Shown: in pieces, positions 1 to 12,400 of the stretch
Numbering within the stretch: the stretch's first letter is position 1
Layout of the letters: each line of letters starts with the position of its first letter
Assembly: GCF_002775205.1 (NCBI RefSeq)
Contig: NC_036446.1
Location: 13,392,565 to 13,456,564, forward strand
Source: Xiphophorus maculatus
Taxonomy: Eukaryota; Chordata; Actinopteri; Cyprinodontiformes; Poeciliidae
Direction: 5' to 3'
DNA length: 64,000 bases
Notes under the pieces: generated by a model
Seen by the model: only the letters and a program-made list of their open reading frames with translations
Databases searched by the model: none
Told to the model about the DNA's origin: nothing
Program-made: the position numbers and the translations under genes

Positions 1-1049
1 TTACTGCTCAAGCTTAAACAATTCGACAATGTCGGGACATACGCAGCAATGAAACAATAGACCAGAAGCAGCAGCCCATGAAGCGTTGCAGCCCACTTCC
101 TCCAAACATTTCCTCTGGCTTCCTGTTCAAAGTTAGCTGAGAAGCTGAGGCGCTCTGACAGGCTCCCGATATCACGGCGGTCAGAGAATATTCTGACACC
201 CAACAAGAGCAACCTTCAGTTTTCTAGGAAACGTTAGTTAAAAAGAAGTTGATGTTTTTTGCTCACTTCCTGATCTGTAATCTGATTTTACACTTCAGAG
301 AAACTTCTGTTGATAATGTTGGTATTTAAGGCAATCAGAGTTTCAACCCTGGCCCAGAAATCATCCAAAACTAAATAATAATACTCCAAAAATCTAAATG
401 ACTTACAGGGGAAGTGCTTGTCTTAGTTTTAGAGCTTTGTTTTGTATTTTTTTTGTGATGTTACAATCCTAAATGTCACTTGGTCTCTCATGACTGTAAA
501 TAAGCATCATTGAAAAATGTCACTGTTTTTCACAGCATGCACACATCTGAGAAATAAATCCAGAACCTTAACTGGACCAAATCCAGTCTGTGCTTCTTGT
601 TTTTGACAAGTTGTTTTTCTTTAAATTGCAAAATTACTATAAGAGAAAGATTGGTGGTTAAGAGGAACTCAAAAAGTGGAAACTGTGGGTTCAGATCAAG
701 ATTGATTAATCTTTTAAAACAAACGTTAGAAAATTGCACGGCATTTCTGAAGCTCAGGCAAACAAACCAATAACACTTTTAAACATCCAAAACGTGTTTA
801 CTTTACGGCTTAGAGTGAAATAAAAATGTATTCCTTCACATGTCACATCTCCTAGACTCAAAGGATGTTATGAGCTGCTCTGTGTAAAATGCAAATGAGC
901 TCCATCCTAACAAACTTAACACAAAATAAAATGTTAAAAGTTTTGCAGTTTGACTTGTCAGCGAAAGGTTTTTATAAACGTTGCTGGTAAGGAAGTCGCA
1001 AAAATGATAAATCTCTTAGCAGTTTAGCATTTTGCAACACCAAAGCAAT
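1..1049. other. non-coding sequence, no gene recognised
   Basis: AT-rich DNA with no gene I can support. A minus-strand open frame near 14-199 shows no domain. If the serglycin-like gene continues leftwards, its last exon or 3' UTR could lie here or beyond the left edge, but I could not identify it. Confidence 0.4.
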
Positions 1050-1345
1050 ACTTTAGGGCAGTAGAGCATGCCCTGTGAAGGCATCCTGACGGTCTACAGA
1101 AATCATTAAGTCTTGCCGTAGATTCTCAATTGGACTTTGACTGGGCCAATCTAGCACATGGATATTTGGTCTAAACCATCCCATGGTGGCTCCGACTGTA
1201 TAATTAGGGTTGTCTTTTGTATTTCGTGTATTTAACTCCATCTATTTTCACGATAAATCTCGCCAGCCTCCTTGTCCCTGCTAAAGAAAGTGATCTAGCC
1301 TGGATGATGCTGCTGCCGCCATGTTTCACAGGTAAGGTAATGTCT
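1050..1345 (-). mobile_element. decayed Tc1-like transposase fragment
   Basis: On the minus strand, the DNA near 1320-1340 encodes a degraded form of the Tc1-family VKHGGGS motif. Near 1100-1155 it encodes WPSQSP followed by IENL, the signature of the Tc1 transposase C-terminal region (WPSQSPDLNPIENLW). The motifs come in the right order but are separated by indels, and no open transposase remains. This is a dead Tc1/mariner-superfamily copy. Confidence 0.6.
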
Positions 1346-2340
1346 TATTTTTCCACACGGTGCATGCTGGTCTCGTTTCACCAGCATGCTGGTCTCGTTG
1401 TTTTATCAGAGCATCTTTTTTTAAATGTTATGCAGCCTGGCTGCATAACATGTTGCAAACAAAAAGCTACTAAGGGATTTTCTTTTGTCATGTCTTTTAA
1501 TTTTTGCTTTATTGACAGAATTACCCGCTTTTTAAGTGGATCTTTGTGATTGCAACACACCAAAATGCAAAGAGATATGAAAGGATTATGGATACGTTTT
1601 CAGATCATTTTAGTTCTCGCCAACTTTCACGATCTGAGCAACGCTGAAAGAACGTGACAATGTTTTAGATCAAAATGTTTTGTCTTTTTATGTCCTGACT
1701 CGTCCTAGAATTATCAAATGATCGTCCAACCCAGCAACAGATAATAATGTTACAACTTAACGATGCGTGCACGTAGTCTAGACTGAAAAAAAACATCAGA
1801 TATGAAACATTAAAGTAAGTCATAAAATGAGAGCATTTGCAACCACAACGCCGTGCAGCAGAGAGATTGCTTCAGCTTCTGAACTGATGCAAAAGTTCAG
1901 TTTGCCTTTAGCAAAATACTCCCTTTATTACAACTGCACACTTAAATTAGAAAACAGAATGACCACAAGTAGATCTGCAGCCTTTATTTTGCTATTTTGC
2001 TGTGTAGCAGTGAAAGAAGGCATATCTTTAATGTTACAAATATATGTTTTGATGGTGAGTAAAGATTAGAAAAACACAGCATGAAATTTTCTAGACACAT
2101 AATAATCTAGGAATTATCACTTTGGCCAAAGACTTTTAGCATAAAAGGAAGTAAAAAAGCTTCAGCTCAACCCTTTTCATGAATAAACTACAAACTTTTT
2201 AAATTGTTGTTGTTTTACTACAGCTCTCCCCTCTCTGGTTTTCTGCCTCTCTTTCTTTAGCCATCCACGTTGTCCCTATTTTTGCCTTTCTTGGCCATGA
2301 ACCTCACACTTAAATCCACTGTCGAGCAGAGATCACGAGA

Positions 2341-2468
<128 letters not shown>

Positions 2469-2682
2469 ACAGACAGATCAAACTGAGTGAGGAGTGTGTT
2501 AACTAAGGTAAAAGATTCAATGCAACATCAGCATTTCTGCTTTCTGTTTTGGTGACTTTCCCCCCACTTGGTTAATTTGCTTCTCTGAAGATACCGACTC
2601 TCTTTTCTTCCTCTGAGAAAAGCATCGTTGACCTGAAGCTGTCCCTCCCCGGTGGGAGCCTTCAGAGAGGCAGAGTACTCAC

Positions 2683-4969
2683 AGACTGTCTGCGTCAGAC
2701 GCCGGCAGCTTGGACGGGAGCTCTGGACTCCACGGCATCTCGGCGCTCTGCTGGGTCACACAGTTGGCCTGGCCGCCCGCAGGATTACATCTCAGAAACT
2801 TATAAACGGCCGTCCTCGGTGCTCCTACGAAACATCAGGCAAATTCACAGATGTTCAGATGTTTCCTTGAAAACATTTTAACACGCAGCCTTACTTTAGC
2901 CAGTTGGGCCGTTTCATTTCTGGACTATTTCAGGAGATTACAACATTATTCTGCAACACGGTGAAAGAAAAAAAAAAAAAAAAACTTTATTGAATGTCTT
3001 GAGTTATATTTTAGAAGAGGAAGTATCGCCATCTCAGCTTTTTCTCAACACGTTGCTGCAAGACGCTCATTTAGCTCCTCTGTTGGTGAAATTTGTTCCG
3101 TTATAAGTTGCAGTTTAAAAGTTTCGTCGCTACAATAACGGCCAAAATGTGTCTCTACACTGAAATGATGCGCAAATCATTGATTCATGTCTGTTAGCGA
3201 TTTATGCAAGCTTTGTGGCTCTTGATAAATCTTAGGCATGGATGAGGCTAACCTAGCAAAAAAAAAGGATTTCACATGAAAGTGAGTGCAAATGTTTTGC
3301 AACACATTGATGCTACTGCCAAAGGTGTGTGAAGCCTGAGGCAACGTTTAATTTGGTGCCTGGATTCGACCACAGAACCTCTTTAAGCTCAGTTTATGCT
3401 GTTGATCGTTTCGTCTCACGTTGCACTTTTTATGTCCGTTTTTATATTCTTCTGTTTTTGCTAACGTCTTTGTGATTTTTATGTGTTTTATAGGTGCTAT
3501 ATAAATAGATTTTACTTACTTTACTTGCAGTCATAGTAAGGATATGTTGCTGCATGACTCTAATAGAAGATTTGGAGTTAGTTTAGTTTGATCAGGGGTC
3601 ATAATCTGAATTTTCTTTCTTTTTCCCCCCCCAAAGTGAGCTTGTTTAAAAAGAAATCAGAACTGAAACCAACGAGAACAGTTGTCTGTCAGACTGTATT
3701 ATTGAATATAATGTATTCGTTAACTATTTATCTCAAATAAATGACTAAAATACGAGTAAAAATGGTTACAAAATGGTTTGTTTACAGGTACAAAATGGAG
3801 GTAAGAAGGAACGAAAGTAGAGGGCAGTTTGTGTGCATAGGTGAAATAAACAACATTACATTAAATACAAACATTTAAAGTGTCCACAATGTATCTTCTC
3901 ACCAAAATACACATAGCAGAAACTAATCCACAAATGATACACTGGCTTTAAAATATAACTCTGTTTAACAACTTTCAAACTATTGTACTTTATGCAGAAG
4001 CTGGAGCAAAGTTTGCTTATGTTTTGGGCCGTCCGTTTGTTTAATAAGCCAGGTACACCTCATGTTTGGACATTTTAAGTCGCAGATTCTTGCGAAAACT
4101 ACTTTTAATTGATTATTTGTCAAATATTAGAAAATGAGAAATATATAAATCTATAATTTTTTTTAATCGACATTACAAGTAAAAAAAAAACTTTTTCAGC
4201 AAATAAAAAAAAAAAAATGTTTTGTGTACTCTGTTGATTTAATACAGATACAGAAACTAAATAGTGACAGTACGATAAAAGTGGATAAATATTAAGTCTC
4301 ACTTTACATCATCTCCGGCCTTCCTGTGACGTGAAAAACTCTCCAGCATAATAAATAACATCTACTGGGGTTTTCCTCACTGGGTTTCCATTGTCCAGAC
4401 GGGGAGACTAAAGATGTTCCTCTTTCACATCTCAACGAGCCTCAACCAAACCTACGTCGGAAATTAAAACGTGTTTTCTCTTTCCGTCTGAACACAATCG
4501 AGATCAGCAGCGGAATTAACACATTTTAGGCTAAGTGGTGAAATAAAGTTATTGTAAAGCAACAGAAGTGGGAGTGTTGGATTTTAGGGGGTTTTTCACC
4601 CGCTTTTAGGAGGGGATCGTAAACCGAGTCACAGTCATTTACAGTAATCCAATTATGGTTGCGCAAATATTGCGTCACGACAGAATTAAAGCAGTTCGAC
4701 ACTTTTGTCACCAATAGACCCCAATATTTCTGTGTGGAGTTGTTAATATTTGCTTTGTGATGGGTTTTTTTTTTATGTATAAATGAATATGAAATCAAAT
4801 GAAAAGTGCCTATACTTAGAGTTTACAGCCAAAATGACCCCAAAAGAAACAACTCTCTCCTCTTTATGCGCATTAAAGAGCCGCGAAGTCGCTAAAAACC
4901 ATTAATGGATTTACCTTTTCCGTCATGCAAGGCGAGGCAGGCCACAACGAGAAGAAGAATCAGTTTCAT
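2683..4969 (-). CDS. srgn: serglycin-like proteoglycan core protein, partial (exons 1-2)
   Basis: Serglycin is the core protein of intracellular secretory-granule proteoglycans in blood cells. Exon 1 (4915-4969) starts with ATG at 4969 and encodes a short hydrophobic signal peptide (MKLILLLVVACLALHDGK), ending at a GTAAAT donor in phase 1. Exon 2 (2683-2824) follows a TTTCGTAG acceptor and stays in frame. It encodes about 47 residues containing KFLRCNP and a second cysteine in QANC, the spacing of the conserved N-terminal disulphide region of vertebrate serglycins, and ends at GTGAGTAC in phase 2. The Ser-Gly repeat exon expected next was not found; it may be further left, diverged, or outside the window. 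Position downstream of kifbp in the same orientation agrees with the order I recall from human 10q22 and supports the call. Confidence 0.7.
2941..3640. other. srgn intron 1 portion with LINE/SINE 3' tail
   Basis: Non-coding. Around 3430-3530 on the plus strand the sequence resembles the 3' end of fish L2-type LINEs or SINEs: a TTTTATAGGTGCTATATAAAT block followed by short TTTACTTAC repeats. A poly(A) run lies at 2968-2985. I see no coding exon. Confidence 0.35.
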
Positions 4970-5759
4970 CCTGAAATTTCAAAGTTCTTCCCTCCCAAAA
5001 CAAGAAACGGTGGAAATGCGCTCCTTTCTGAGACGAAGCCTCTGCGCAGTGACGAGCAGAAGTGTAAACTGTGTGAAGGACTTCAGGCTGACAAATTCCC
5101 CGTAAAAACAGCTCAGCCCACCGTGTGCGTCATGGTTTCCTGGAGTCTTCTTCTGGTTCAGAGCGCAGTCAGTGGAAACTTCTACCTTTAGATATCATGA
5201 GCTGAGGAAGCCCGTAGAGATAAGACGCCAAGATTCAATCTGTGTGTTTTTCTTCTGCATGACAACAGGAAGGCGAGAGGAAGCGACAATTAGCTTCTTT
5301 TTTTTATTTTTTAACATAAATGAGATAAGTTGTGGATCAAGAACTTCTGACAGTTCAAAATGTTACTTTCTTTATTTACGGCCAGAGTTGTAAAATCTTC
5401 TTTCCCCGTTTTGCTTTTAGTTCTTGCAGCGTCAGAGGGATTTGACAGGAAATAGAGATGAGGCAGATGTTTAATGAAATTAGTCAAAACTTTACCATCA
5501 GCTTTCGTCACTGCAGAAAACCAGCGCTGCTCCTTCTTTCCTGTCAGACGAAACCACCTACAAAGAAGTGTGAATTAAAAAATGCTCCTATTTGGAAAAT
5601 GTAATTTAATTTTTTAATATCACCTTCTTCCAACTCAGAATTCACATGCACTGTAATGCTGATGACGTGTCAGCTTCTGGTTGCTAGTTCACAACATTTG
5701 AGTTAATTGGAGGCACATTTGTATCTACAAATATTTCAAAGAGACTCACTGTTGTGTTG

Positions 5760-6190
5760 TGTGACATGACGGAAAGATCAAAACAAATCATCCAAGAATG
5801 GAATAATCTGTGAGGCGGTTCTTTGTCTCACAGATTGATGAGTTTTTGTGTGAAATGTGCAACCTAAGCAAAAGCAAAAAAGATGCTACCTGAAGCTGGA
5901 AAGTTTCTGTGTCCAGTCTTGTACCTTCATGGACTGAAAGGCCCATCAGGGAGGAAGAAGCAATCTAAAACACACCCAACTGAGTTCAGGATTTCTGCAG
6001 ATATGTCCGGTTGTTCTTGATTAAACTAAAAATAAAGCCAGAAGTGTTTGGCCTCAATGACCATCATTACATGTGGAGGAAAAAAAACAAACAATAAAGT
6101 CACAAGACTGAGAATACTGTCGCAGCTTTGAAGTAAAAGAGTGGCAGCATCATGCTGAGGAGAGGCTGGTGTGGTTTACGAAACGGATGA
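5760..6190 (+). mobile_element. decayed Tc1-like transposase fragment
   Basis: The plus strand encodes remnants of a Tc1-like transposase: a frame reading roughly NDHHYMWRK near 6055-6085, then the GTGGCAGCATCATGCTG block near 6150, which is the DNA of the Tc1 GGSIML motif. Frameshifts and stops separate them. It lies between srgn and kifbp. Confidence 0.5.
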
Positions 6191-6853
6191 TGTCATGAGA
6201 AAAGAACATGATGTTCTTGATGTGATCACAAGACATTAGGCTGGAGGTTAAAGCTTGGGCACAGCTGACTCATCTACAGTCGATGGTATAAACACATCGT
6301 CAGATTAGTAAAGATAACAAAGTGAATATTTTGAATGGCCATCACTTTAACCTATTGATAAATTGAGGGAGGGGCAGAAAGTAAGTAAGAATGTGATCAA
6401 CTCAGTCAGTTCTGTCAGGAGGAATGGGCCAAAATTACAGAAAAGTTTGTGCAAGAAAACTCAAATCATGACGTTAGAGAAACTTCTGAGCATTTTTGTT
6501 GCTCATTATTAGCTAAATGATATACTTTAGTAAACATTACCGATCAAGAACAGGAAACATTCAGTGTGGCTTGGCAGCAGACATATGTAAATATGTGGTT
6601 TTGTGCATGCGACCCCAGTAACCAGGGTGCACAGCGCCACCCATCAGCCTGTGTTTGGTTCACAGTGTGTTGATGTTGCTGCTGGATTTAATGTGGCCTC
6701 CATGCATGTTTTCCATATTTGTGCCTCTAATGTGTCTCCATATATCCAGCAGATGTTTGGCACTGGTCAAACATAAACAAGAATATTAACTTCTTTTTCA
6801 GATATATGGACTTAAAGTTTATGTTGTAAATTGCCAGGCTTTTTACGTTACTC

Positions 6854-7210
6854 TACATTGCAAAAATACAAAACCTAACCAAGTGTTTTTGGTCTAGTTT
6901 CTAGTGCAAATATCTTAGTACATTTAAAATAAGAAAAATGAACTTAGAAGCAACTAAGATCATTTCTTAATATTGATGAAAGTTTACTAGTTCCATTGGC
7001 AGATTATTTCACCCATAAAAACATATTTTCCCACGTTGTAAATACATTAATTTGCCAGTGGAACTGGTACTTTTTCATTAATATTAAGGAATTATTTACT
7101 TCAAACAAACACCTATATCTTTCTTGTAAGTTAGTTTTGTCTTATTTCAAGATATTTGCACTGGAAACTGGACCAGAAATACTTGGCAAGGTTTGGGTTT
7201 TTGCAGTGTA
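6854..7210. mobile_element. MITE with long terminal inverted repeats
   Basis: The left end (TACATTGCAAAAATACAAAACC...) and the right end (...GGTTTGGGTTTTTGCAGTGTA) are imperfect reverse complements over about 65 bp. Both include the block with CTAGTGCAAATATCTTAG or its equivalent. The interior has no transposase. This is a short non-autonomous DNA transposon of a type that is common in teleosts. No convincing target duplication was seen. Confidence 0.7.
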
Positions 7211-10200
7211 CATTTTTAATGACATTAACAATGGTCATAAAACACAATCTTCAAATGCAGCGATAAAAAAACAGCAACTTTTAAAGCCAGACTTAATTGA
7301 GAAAAGTAACTAAATCATGACACTTTTAAAATGTGTTATTTTGTATGTTGTAAAGGTATAAATATTGTTCTATGCAAAATACCAGGTAAACAACACTCCA
7401 AATTAAACAGCTGATGGTCTTAATACTAAATGACCCTGACTCTCACTGGTTTAATTAGTTAATTTTGCTTACTTATAGTTTTTTTTTATGTATTTTAGTG
7501 TGCAGGTTTATTTAGCCTGTCTTAGTAAATACTTTGTAGAATCACCGGTAGCTAAAGTTGTGATTATTTTAGGTTGTTCTCCACCAGCGGTGCACACTGA
7601 GAGAAATGAAAGTCTCTGTTTGTTTAGTGTTTTTGTTCTGCTTTGAGATGAACCTCTGCCCCAATATCAAGTTTACCACAGCCTCCCACCTGAGCTCTAG
7701 ACCTCTGCAGCTCCTCCATAGTTTCCATGAGCCTCTTGGCTTCTTTTTCTGATTAATTACCTTCCTTGTCCTATGAGAAATGTAATAATGTAGGTATATT
7801 TTTAGGTTAATTTGCTGAATTCCTGTTGAAAACACCAAAAGTGGTTTTTCCCTCCACTCTCTTTGTTTTGGTGTTTTCCTAACTCCTGCTCATCGGGTTT
7901 TTCCCTGTGTCCGTTTGTTAAGCCCGCTTCTTAAAGCAAAGACAACCTCGTACGAGAGGGAAAGCCGTCTTTCAGCTGACACATCATTATGATGCTGAAG
8001 GAAGTGGTAGCATCAGTTACTATCATTTTCCTCCAGGAAATGACACACTAGCCTGCCCGGCGTCACGTCTTTGCACAACCGCACTCACACACAAACACAG
8101 GCTTCAGTGGAAAGACTCTTATGGAAGTAAATGCTCAAATCAAAAGCTAAATATTGCATGTATCCTTTCGATACTGCTCTTTTTCCAAGTTGATCAATAC
8201 CTGATCCAATTTAAAAGCTGATTTCCAACAGTTTGATCATATTTTTCTAGCTCTTCCTAGGGTTAGTTTGATAGCTGCTACGTTTCCCTGTAGCAGTCAG
8301 TATCGCAAAGAATAGCAATCTTCTCACCGTGTGGTTTTTCCTCCCATCCCATCACAGTATGTGGGTTCGAGTCTATTGTCTGAGGAACCAGAGTTTATAG
8401 CACACTGGGCTATTTTCACTCTCTCAGACAGAGCAGCACAAGATCCACCCATTAGCACACATAATAACACAGAGAAGATGTTTTATCCAGCATATTTACC
8501 AGCAGTAACTCTAGGTGATCCTGCTCTACATCAGTCTTCATCACACATCATTGTAGAGGAATTTTGGCCCTCCCTTCTTCACAACAGTTCTAGTTCACTT
8601 CAGTTCATCTGTTGGACAGATGGCCTCACATTTGTCTCTGAAATACTTTGGTTCACAAAGACGTTTGTGGCAGATCTAATTGTTGTCTCTGCCCAAGTCC
8701 TAAACCAGCAAATTAAGCTCACATCGTCGCCTGTGCTCAGTTTTCGGTTCGGGGTGTTTGTGATGAAATGCCGTGTTTGGTTCTCACCAAACATCTGATC
8801 GTTGGTTTCATCTGCATAAAGACAAACTGTTCCTACAGGCAGTCAGATGCAACTTTGCAGTCTTGAGAAGTGCTGGCTCCTAAAGTTTTCATTCCCGGCA
8901 GCGCTTGCACACAAACCGAACTAGTTGAGCATGGCTTGTAAAACGGTAAGTTAAGGCCTGAGGGTTTTAAAATGTGGTTTTTGCGGTGGATTGCATGATG
9001 TTCCCTTGTTGTTAACTGGCTTAGCAGCTGTCTTAATGGCTTTCCACTTGTGAGTATTTTATATTTAATTTTAAATGTATATTTCCAATGCAAACAGCTA
9101 CCATAAACATATGATATTTGCTTCATGCTTTAAATTATATATCATATTAATATATTAGACCCCACCAGCATAATAAGCATGTAAGGTAATGAATGGATGG
9201 TTTAATAAAAATATTTTATGATTTAATTGAAATTATGGAGCTCAGATTGTTTGGATATGTTAAAATAATCCCCCTGAGATTACCAACAAAACTAGTTTCC
9301 TCTAATGTCTTTGCTGTTGTGCTAAAGCTTAAAAAACCTAAGAATATCCCCTAGAAGTATCAAGAGTATATAATTATAGAGATTTTATTTACAGTTTCAG
9401 AAATGTGCAGTGCTGCACTAGTCCAGGTTCTCTTGACGCTGGGAAATGTGCATTTAGTAAGATTTCTTAATATTGCTGACATGTCCAGATGTTAAAGTTT
9501 TAAAACTCTACAATATTTTTCCGTTTTGTAGAATTACTAAAAAAAACCCTGTTTTGAAACAAACTATTTGTATCATGAGCAGCACTCCCACAAACCTTGG
9601 CTGTTGCTGTGATTGAGTGTAGACTTTGTGATTTGGGGATGCTCTTAACTTTAAGAAACTAATTACTTCTGGTCTCCGAAACAATTCACCAGGGAATCAT
9701 TACTCTAGTTTGTCTTCTTCCACCACAGCAGCTACTGGGCGGATTTGTGGCCTCACCAAGATGGATGGTTTAACTTGGGAATGTAAACATCAGTCGAGTA
9801 CACCATAGAATCACCAGATTGCCATGGTGTTAAAGCCACACTGTCTTCCACTACTAGTGCTTCACCACAAACCTCCAATGTCTGCACAGAGGAAGTAGCA
9901 GCAAATGGTTGAGTATGCATTGGTTCATTGCTTGCTGGAAATTGGTCAGGATGTCAGCCCACACATCTGACCTCTTTCGCAAATGCTCCTCTTCAGCGTG
10001 GAACAGAAACTTATGATTAAGTAACGTTTGAATGTGATGGCGATGCAGTTTTGGCTACGCAGTTTTGATGCACTGTGCACTTTGTAAAGTAGGTTGCGAT
10101 TGTTCTAATTTATAGAAAAGAGACGAAGGTGACAGCCAACACTGCCTTACTGGAAATGATCCCATCACATAAATGTCAACATGAATTTATAGACCATAAA

Positions 10201-10379
10201 TAAGTAGCTACATTATGTTTAAGATAAATAATTGAGGTTTAAATTATGTTGTTTTTTTACCCTCTGAGCATTAAACAGATTGCTGACCTAGAAGAATAAA
10301 CCTAAAACTCATCTGCACTGACAATTTTAAACTGACACATTTATTTTTTTATTCAAAATCAGTAAACTTCACTTTAGAT
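7211..10379. other. intergenic region, srgn to kifbp; no gene recognised
   Basis: Non-coding. It contains short open frames without recognisable domains. The stretch at about 8330-8960 has a higher G+C mosaic resembling decayed DNA-transposon sequence, but I could not assign it to a family. Confidence 0.4.
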
Positions 10380-10852
10380 TAGGGCTGTGGAATAAATCGC
10401 TAACAATAGCGATTTATTTTTTTAGCTACTGTTAGCTAACAACACCAACAGCTATTGGTATTAATCTATTGACCAATATTCATCGGCGTTCAGTAAATAT
10501 CACTGACCGCCGATCCACGACCGCACAGCATTCTGGGAGATGTAGGCAGAGGAAACGTTTTAGCCGCCATGGCTTAACCTCTCCCAGCCAGCTAAGCTAG
10601 GTGAGCGGCATCGGCTAACTCACTCGCGTTTTGGTTACCTAGCAACAACGTGTTGAGCAGCTTGAACAGCAGTAGTTTCAAGTTTCATCCCTTATAACTG
10701 CTTCAAAATAAACAACAGCTCAAAAGGAAAACTGTGGACCGAAACACAAAATGTCACGTCACCAGTTTGGCACTATTTATGTCTAAAACAACAACAAAAA
10801 AACCCTAATCAATAAAATCCGATACATTTTTCAGCCACATCGTTCAGCCCTA
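10380..10852. mobile_element. hAT-like non-autonomous element with 8-bp target duplication
   Basis: The ends are TAGGGCTG... and ...CAGCCCTA, terminal inverted repeats typical of hAT elements. The flanking octamers are CTTTAGAT (10372-10379) and CTTTACAT (10853-10860). They match at 7 of 8 positions, as expected for an old hAT 8-bp target-site duplication. The 473-bp interior has no open transposase. Confidence 0.75.
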
Positions 10853-11149
10853 CTTTACATGATGTTTAGATACATCTAAAGTGTTTTAATCCCTATTAGC
10901 TATTTTTATTTTAAAACTTCTAAGTCATTTTGGTCTTTGTAATACAATATTTGCAGTCTAGTTATTAAATCCCCTGAACACAATTTTTCACAAGAGCAAA
11001 TATGAGCCAAATGAGCTTTGATAGAAACATCTCATGATGAAACCAGTAAGGATACAACACCTTAAAAACCAGGGCAGAAGACAGTAATATTTCATTTCAA
11101 ACAAGGTGCTGCTAAGTTTTAGGTTTTACACATTATATTGAACAGTCAA

Positions 11150-11690
11150 GGGCTTCTTGCTTGAACTCTAATACACTATTACTGATCCAAAAAGCATAAG
11201 AAGTCAGATCCAATTTGCTCACAAGCATGCAAATAAGTCAAAGGAGGTTTTGGATTTTGTTCTATGAAGAATCAAACTGCAAACCTGCTGAAAAGAACAC
11301 CGTGGCTGCTGTGAAACACAGTGGTGGCTCAGTGATGCTTTGGGGCTTCATTGTTTCCTCTTGCATAGGAAACCGTCATCATATGGAGTGTAAGATAAAG
11401 TTTACAAAAGTCAGGAAATCCTGTGAAAAAATGCTAGAGATGATTCAAACAAACAGGACAAATATATCTCAGAGTTCACTGAGGCTTTGTTTCTAAACTA
11501 GCTCTGGAAGATGAGGGAGCGGCCATTGCACACAGCTGCAAAAATGAAGAATATTATTGAAATGAAGGGAGTAACCGTTGTGGTGTGAACTCTGAAGAAT
11601 GCTAGAAAAGCTTTGAGTCACATTTACAGAAGCTAAGTTTCTCTACCAAGTCTTCAAGATGCTTTTAATTTTGAAATACTATTTGTATTG
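11150..11690 (+). mobile_element. decayed Tc1-like transposase fragment
   Basis: Plus-strand translation near 11290-11370 reads AVKHSGGSVMLWG, the conserved Tc1 transposase motif (VKHGGGSIMLWG), followed by a serine pair as in active relatives. Downstream sequence to about 11690 looks like further decayed transposase and 3' end. No intact frame survives. Confidence 0.65.
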
Positions 11691-12168
11691 GGATCTTTAA
11701 AAAGCTCTTTATTGAAAACACGTAACAAATTTATATTAGTTTTTCTGTTTATTTGTTTTGTTGTAAAATTATGTTAAATCAAGATGAAATAAATCTACTC
11801 TGGGGAAGTTTTATCTAATGTCAGACAATGGAAAAGTAAAATCTTTTGAAATTATTTACTTTTCAACTAGACAATACAGACATTATAGAGAACAAACTCT
11901 ACTCTATACTACAGCATATACTGTATAATTCAAACTAAATAAATGCATGTTAAAAATATAGAACAAAATCTTGAGAAGTAAGTTTAAGGAGATATTAACA
12001 TTTTACCAATAAACCCAAAAAATGTTGCGTTTAACATAGTTGCTATGTTAATTTGAAGAGGCTAACAAAATAAAACTATTGTCTAGAAATATACCCAACC
12101 TTTGTTTCCATCTCGTCAGCCATGTTCTGTATATCTGACCTGGAATCAAAGACGAATTAATCACAACA

Positions 12169-12174
12169 TTTATT
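12169..12174 (-). terminator. candidate kifbp polyadenylation signal
   Basis: AATAAA on the minus strand about 230 bp downstream of the kifbp stop codon. It is placed by motif and distance only. Confidence 0.4.
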
Positions 12175-12400
12175 GCACAATATTGAGAGCACTTTTCAGC
12201 AGTTACAGGCTGTGATGCATTCAAAAGCAGCATGCTAACCACAGGAAAATAAACACAGAATTTAGTACATGAAGAACAAGACTCTACATTTTGGCTTATT
12301 TAACAGCAGAGTGTTCATCAACAGTGTTAGGATACATTTTGATTGGGTCATTTAAGGTAACAAAACCACTAACGCAATAGTTAAGAGCAAAACGTGGCCC

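Noticed and set aside
14-199. A frame near the left edge as the missing srgn exon 3
   Set aside because: An AG acceptor with the right phase can be drawn, but the translation has no Ser-Gly repeats and ends in a hydrophobic stretch unlike serglycin.
2480-2640. Alternative srgn exon 3 after CTTTTCTCAG near 2610
   Set aside because: The intron would be only about 70 bp and the encoded 20-odd residues show no Ser-Gly or other serglycin feature.
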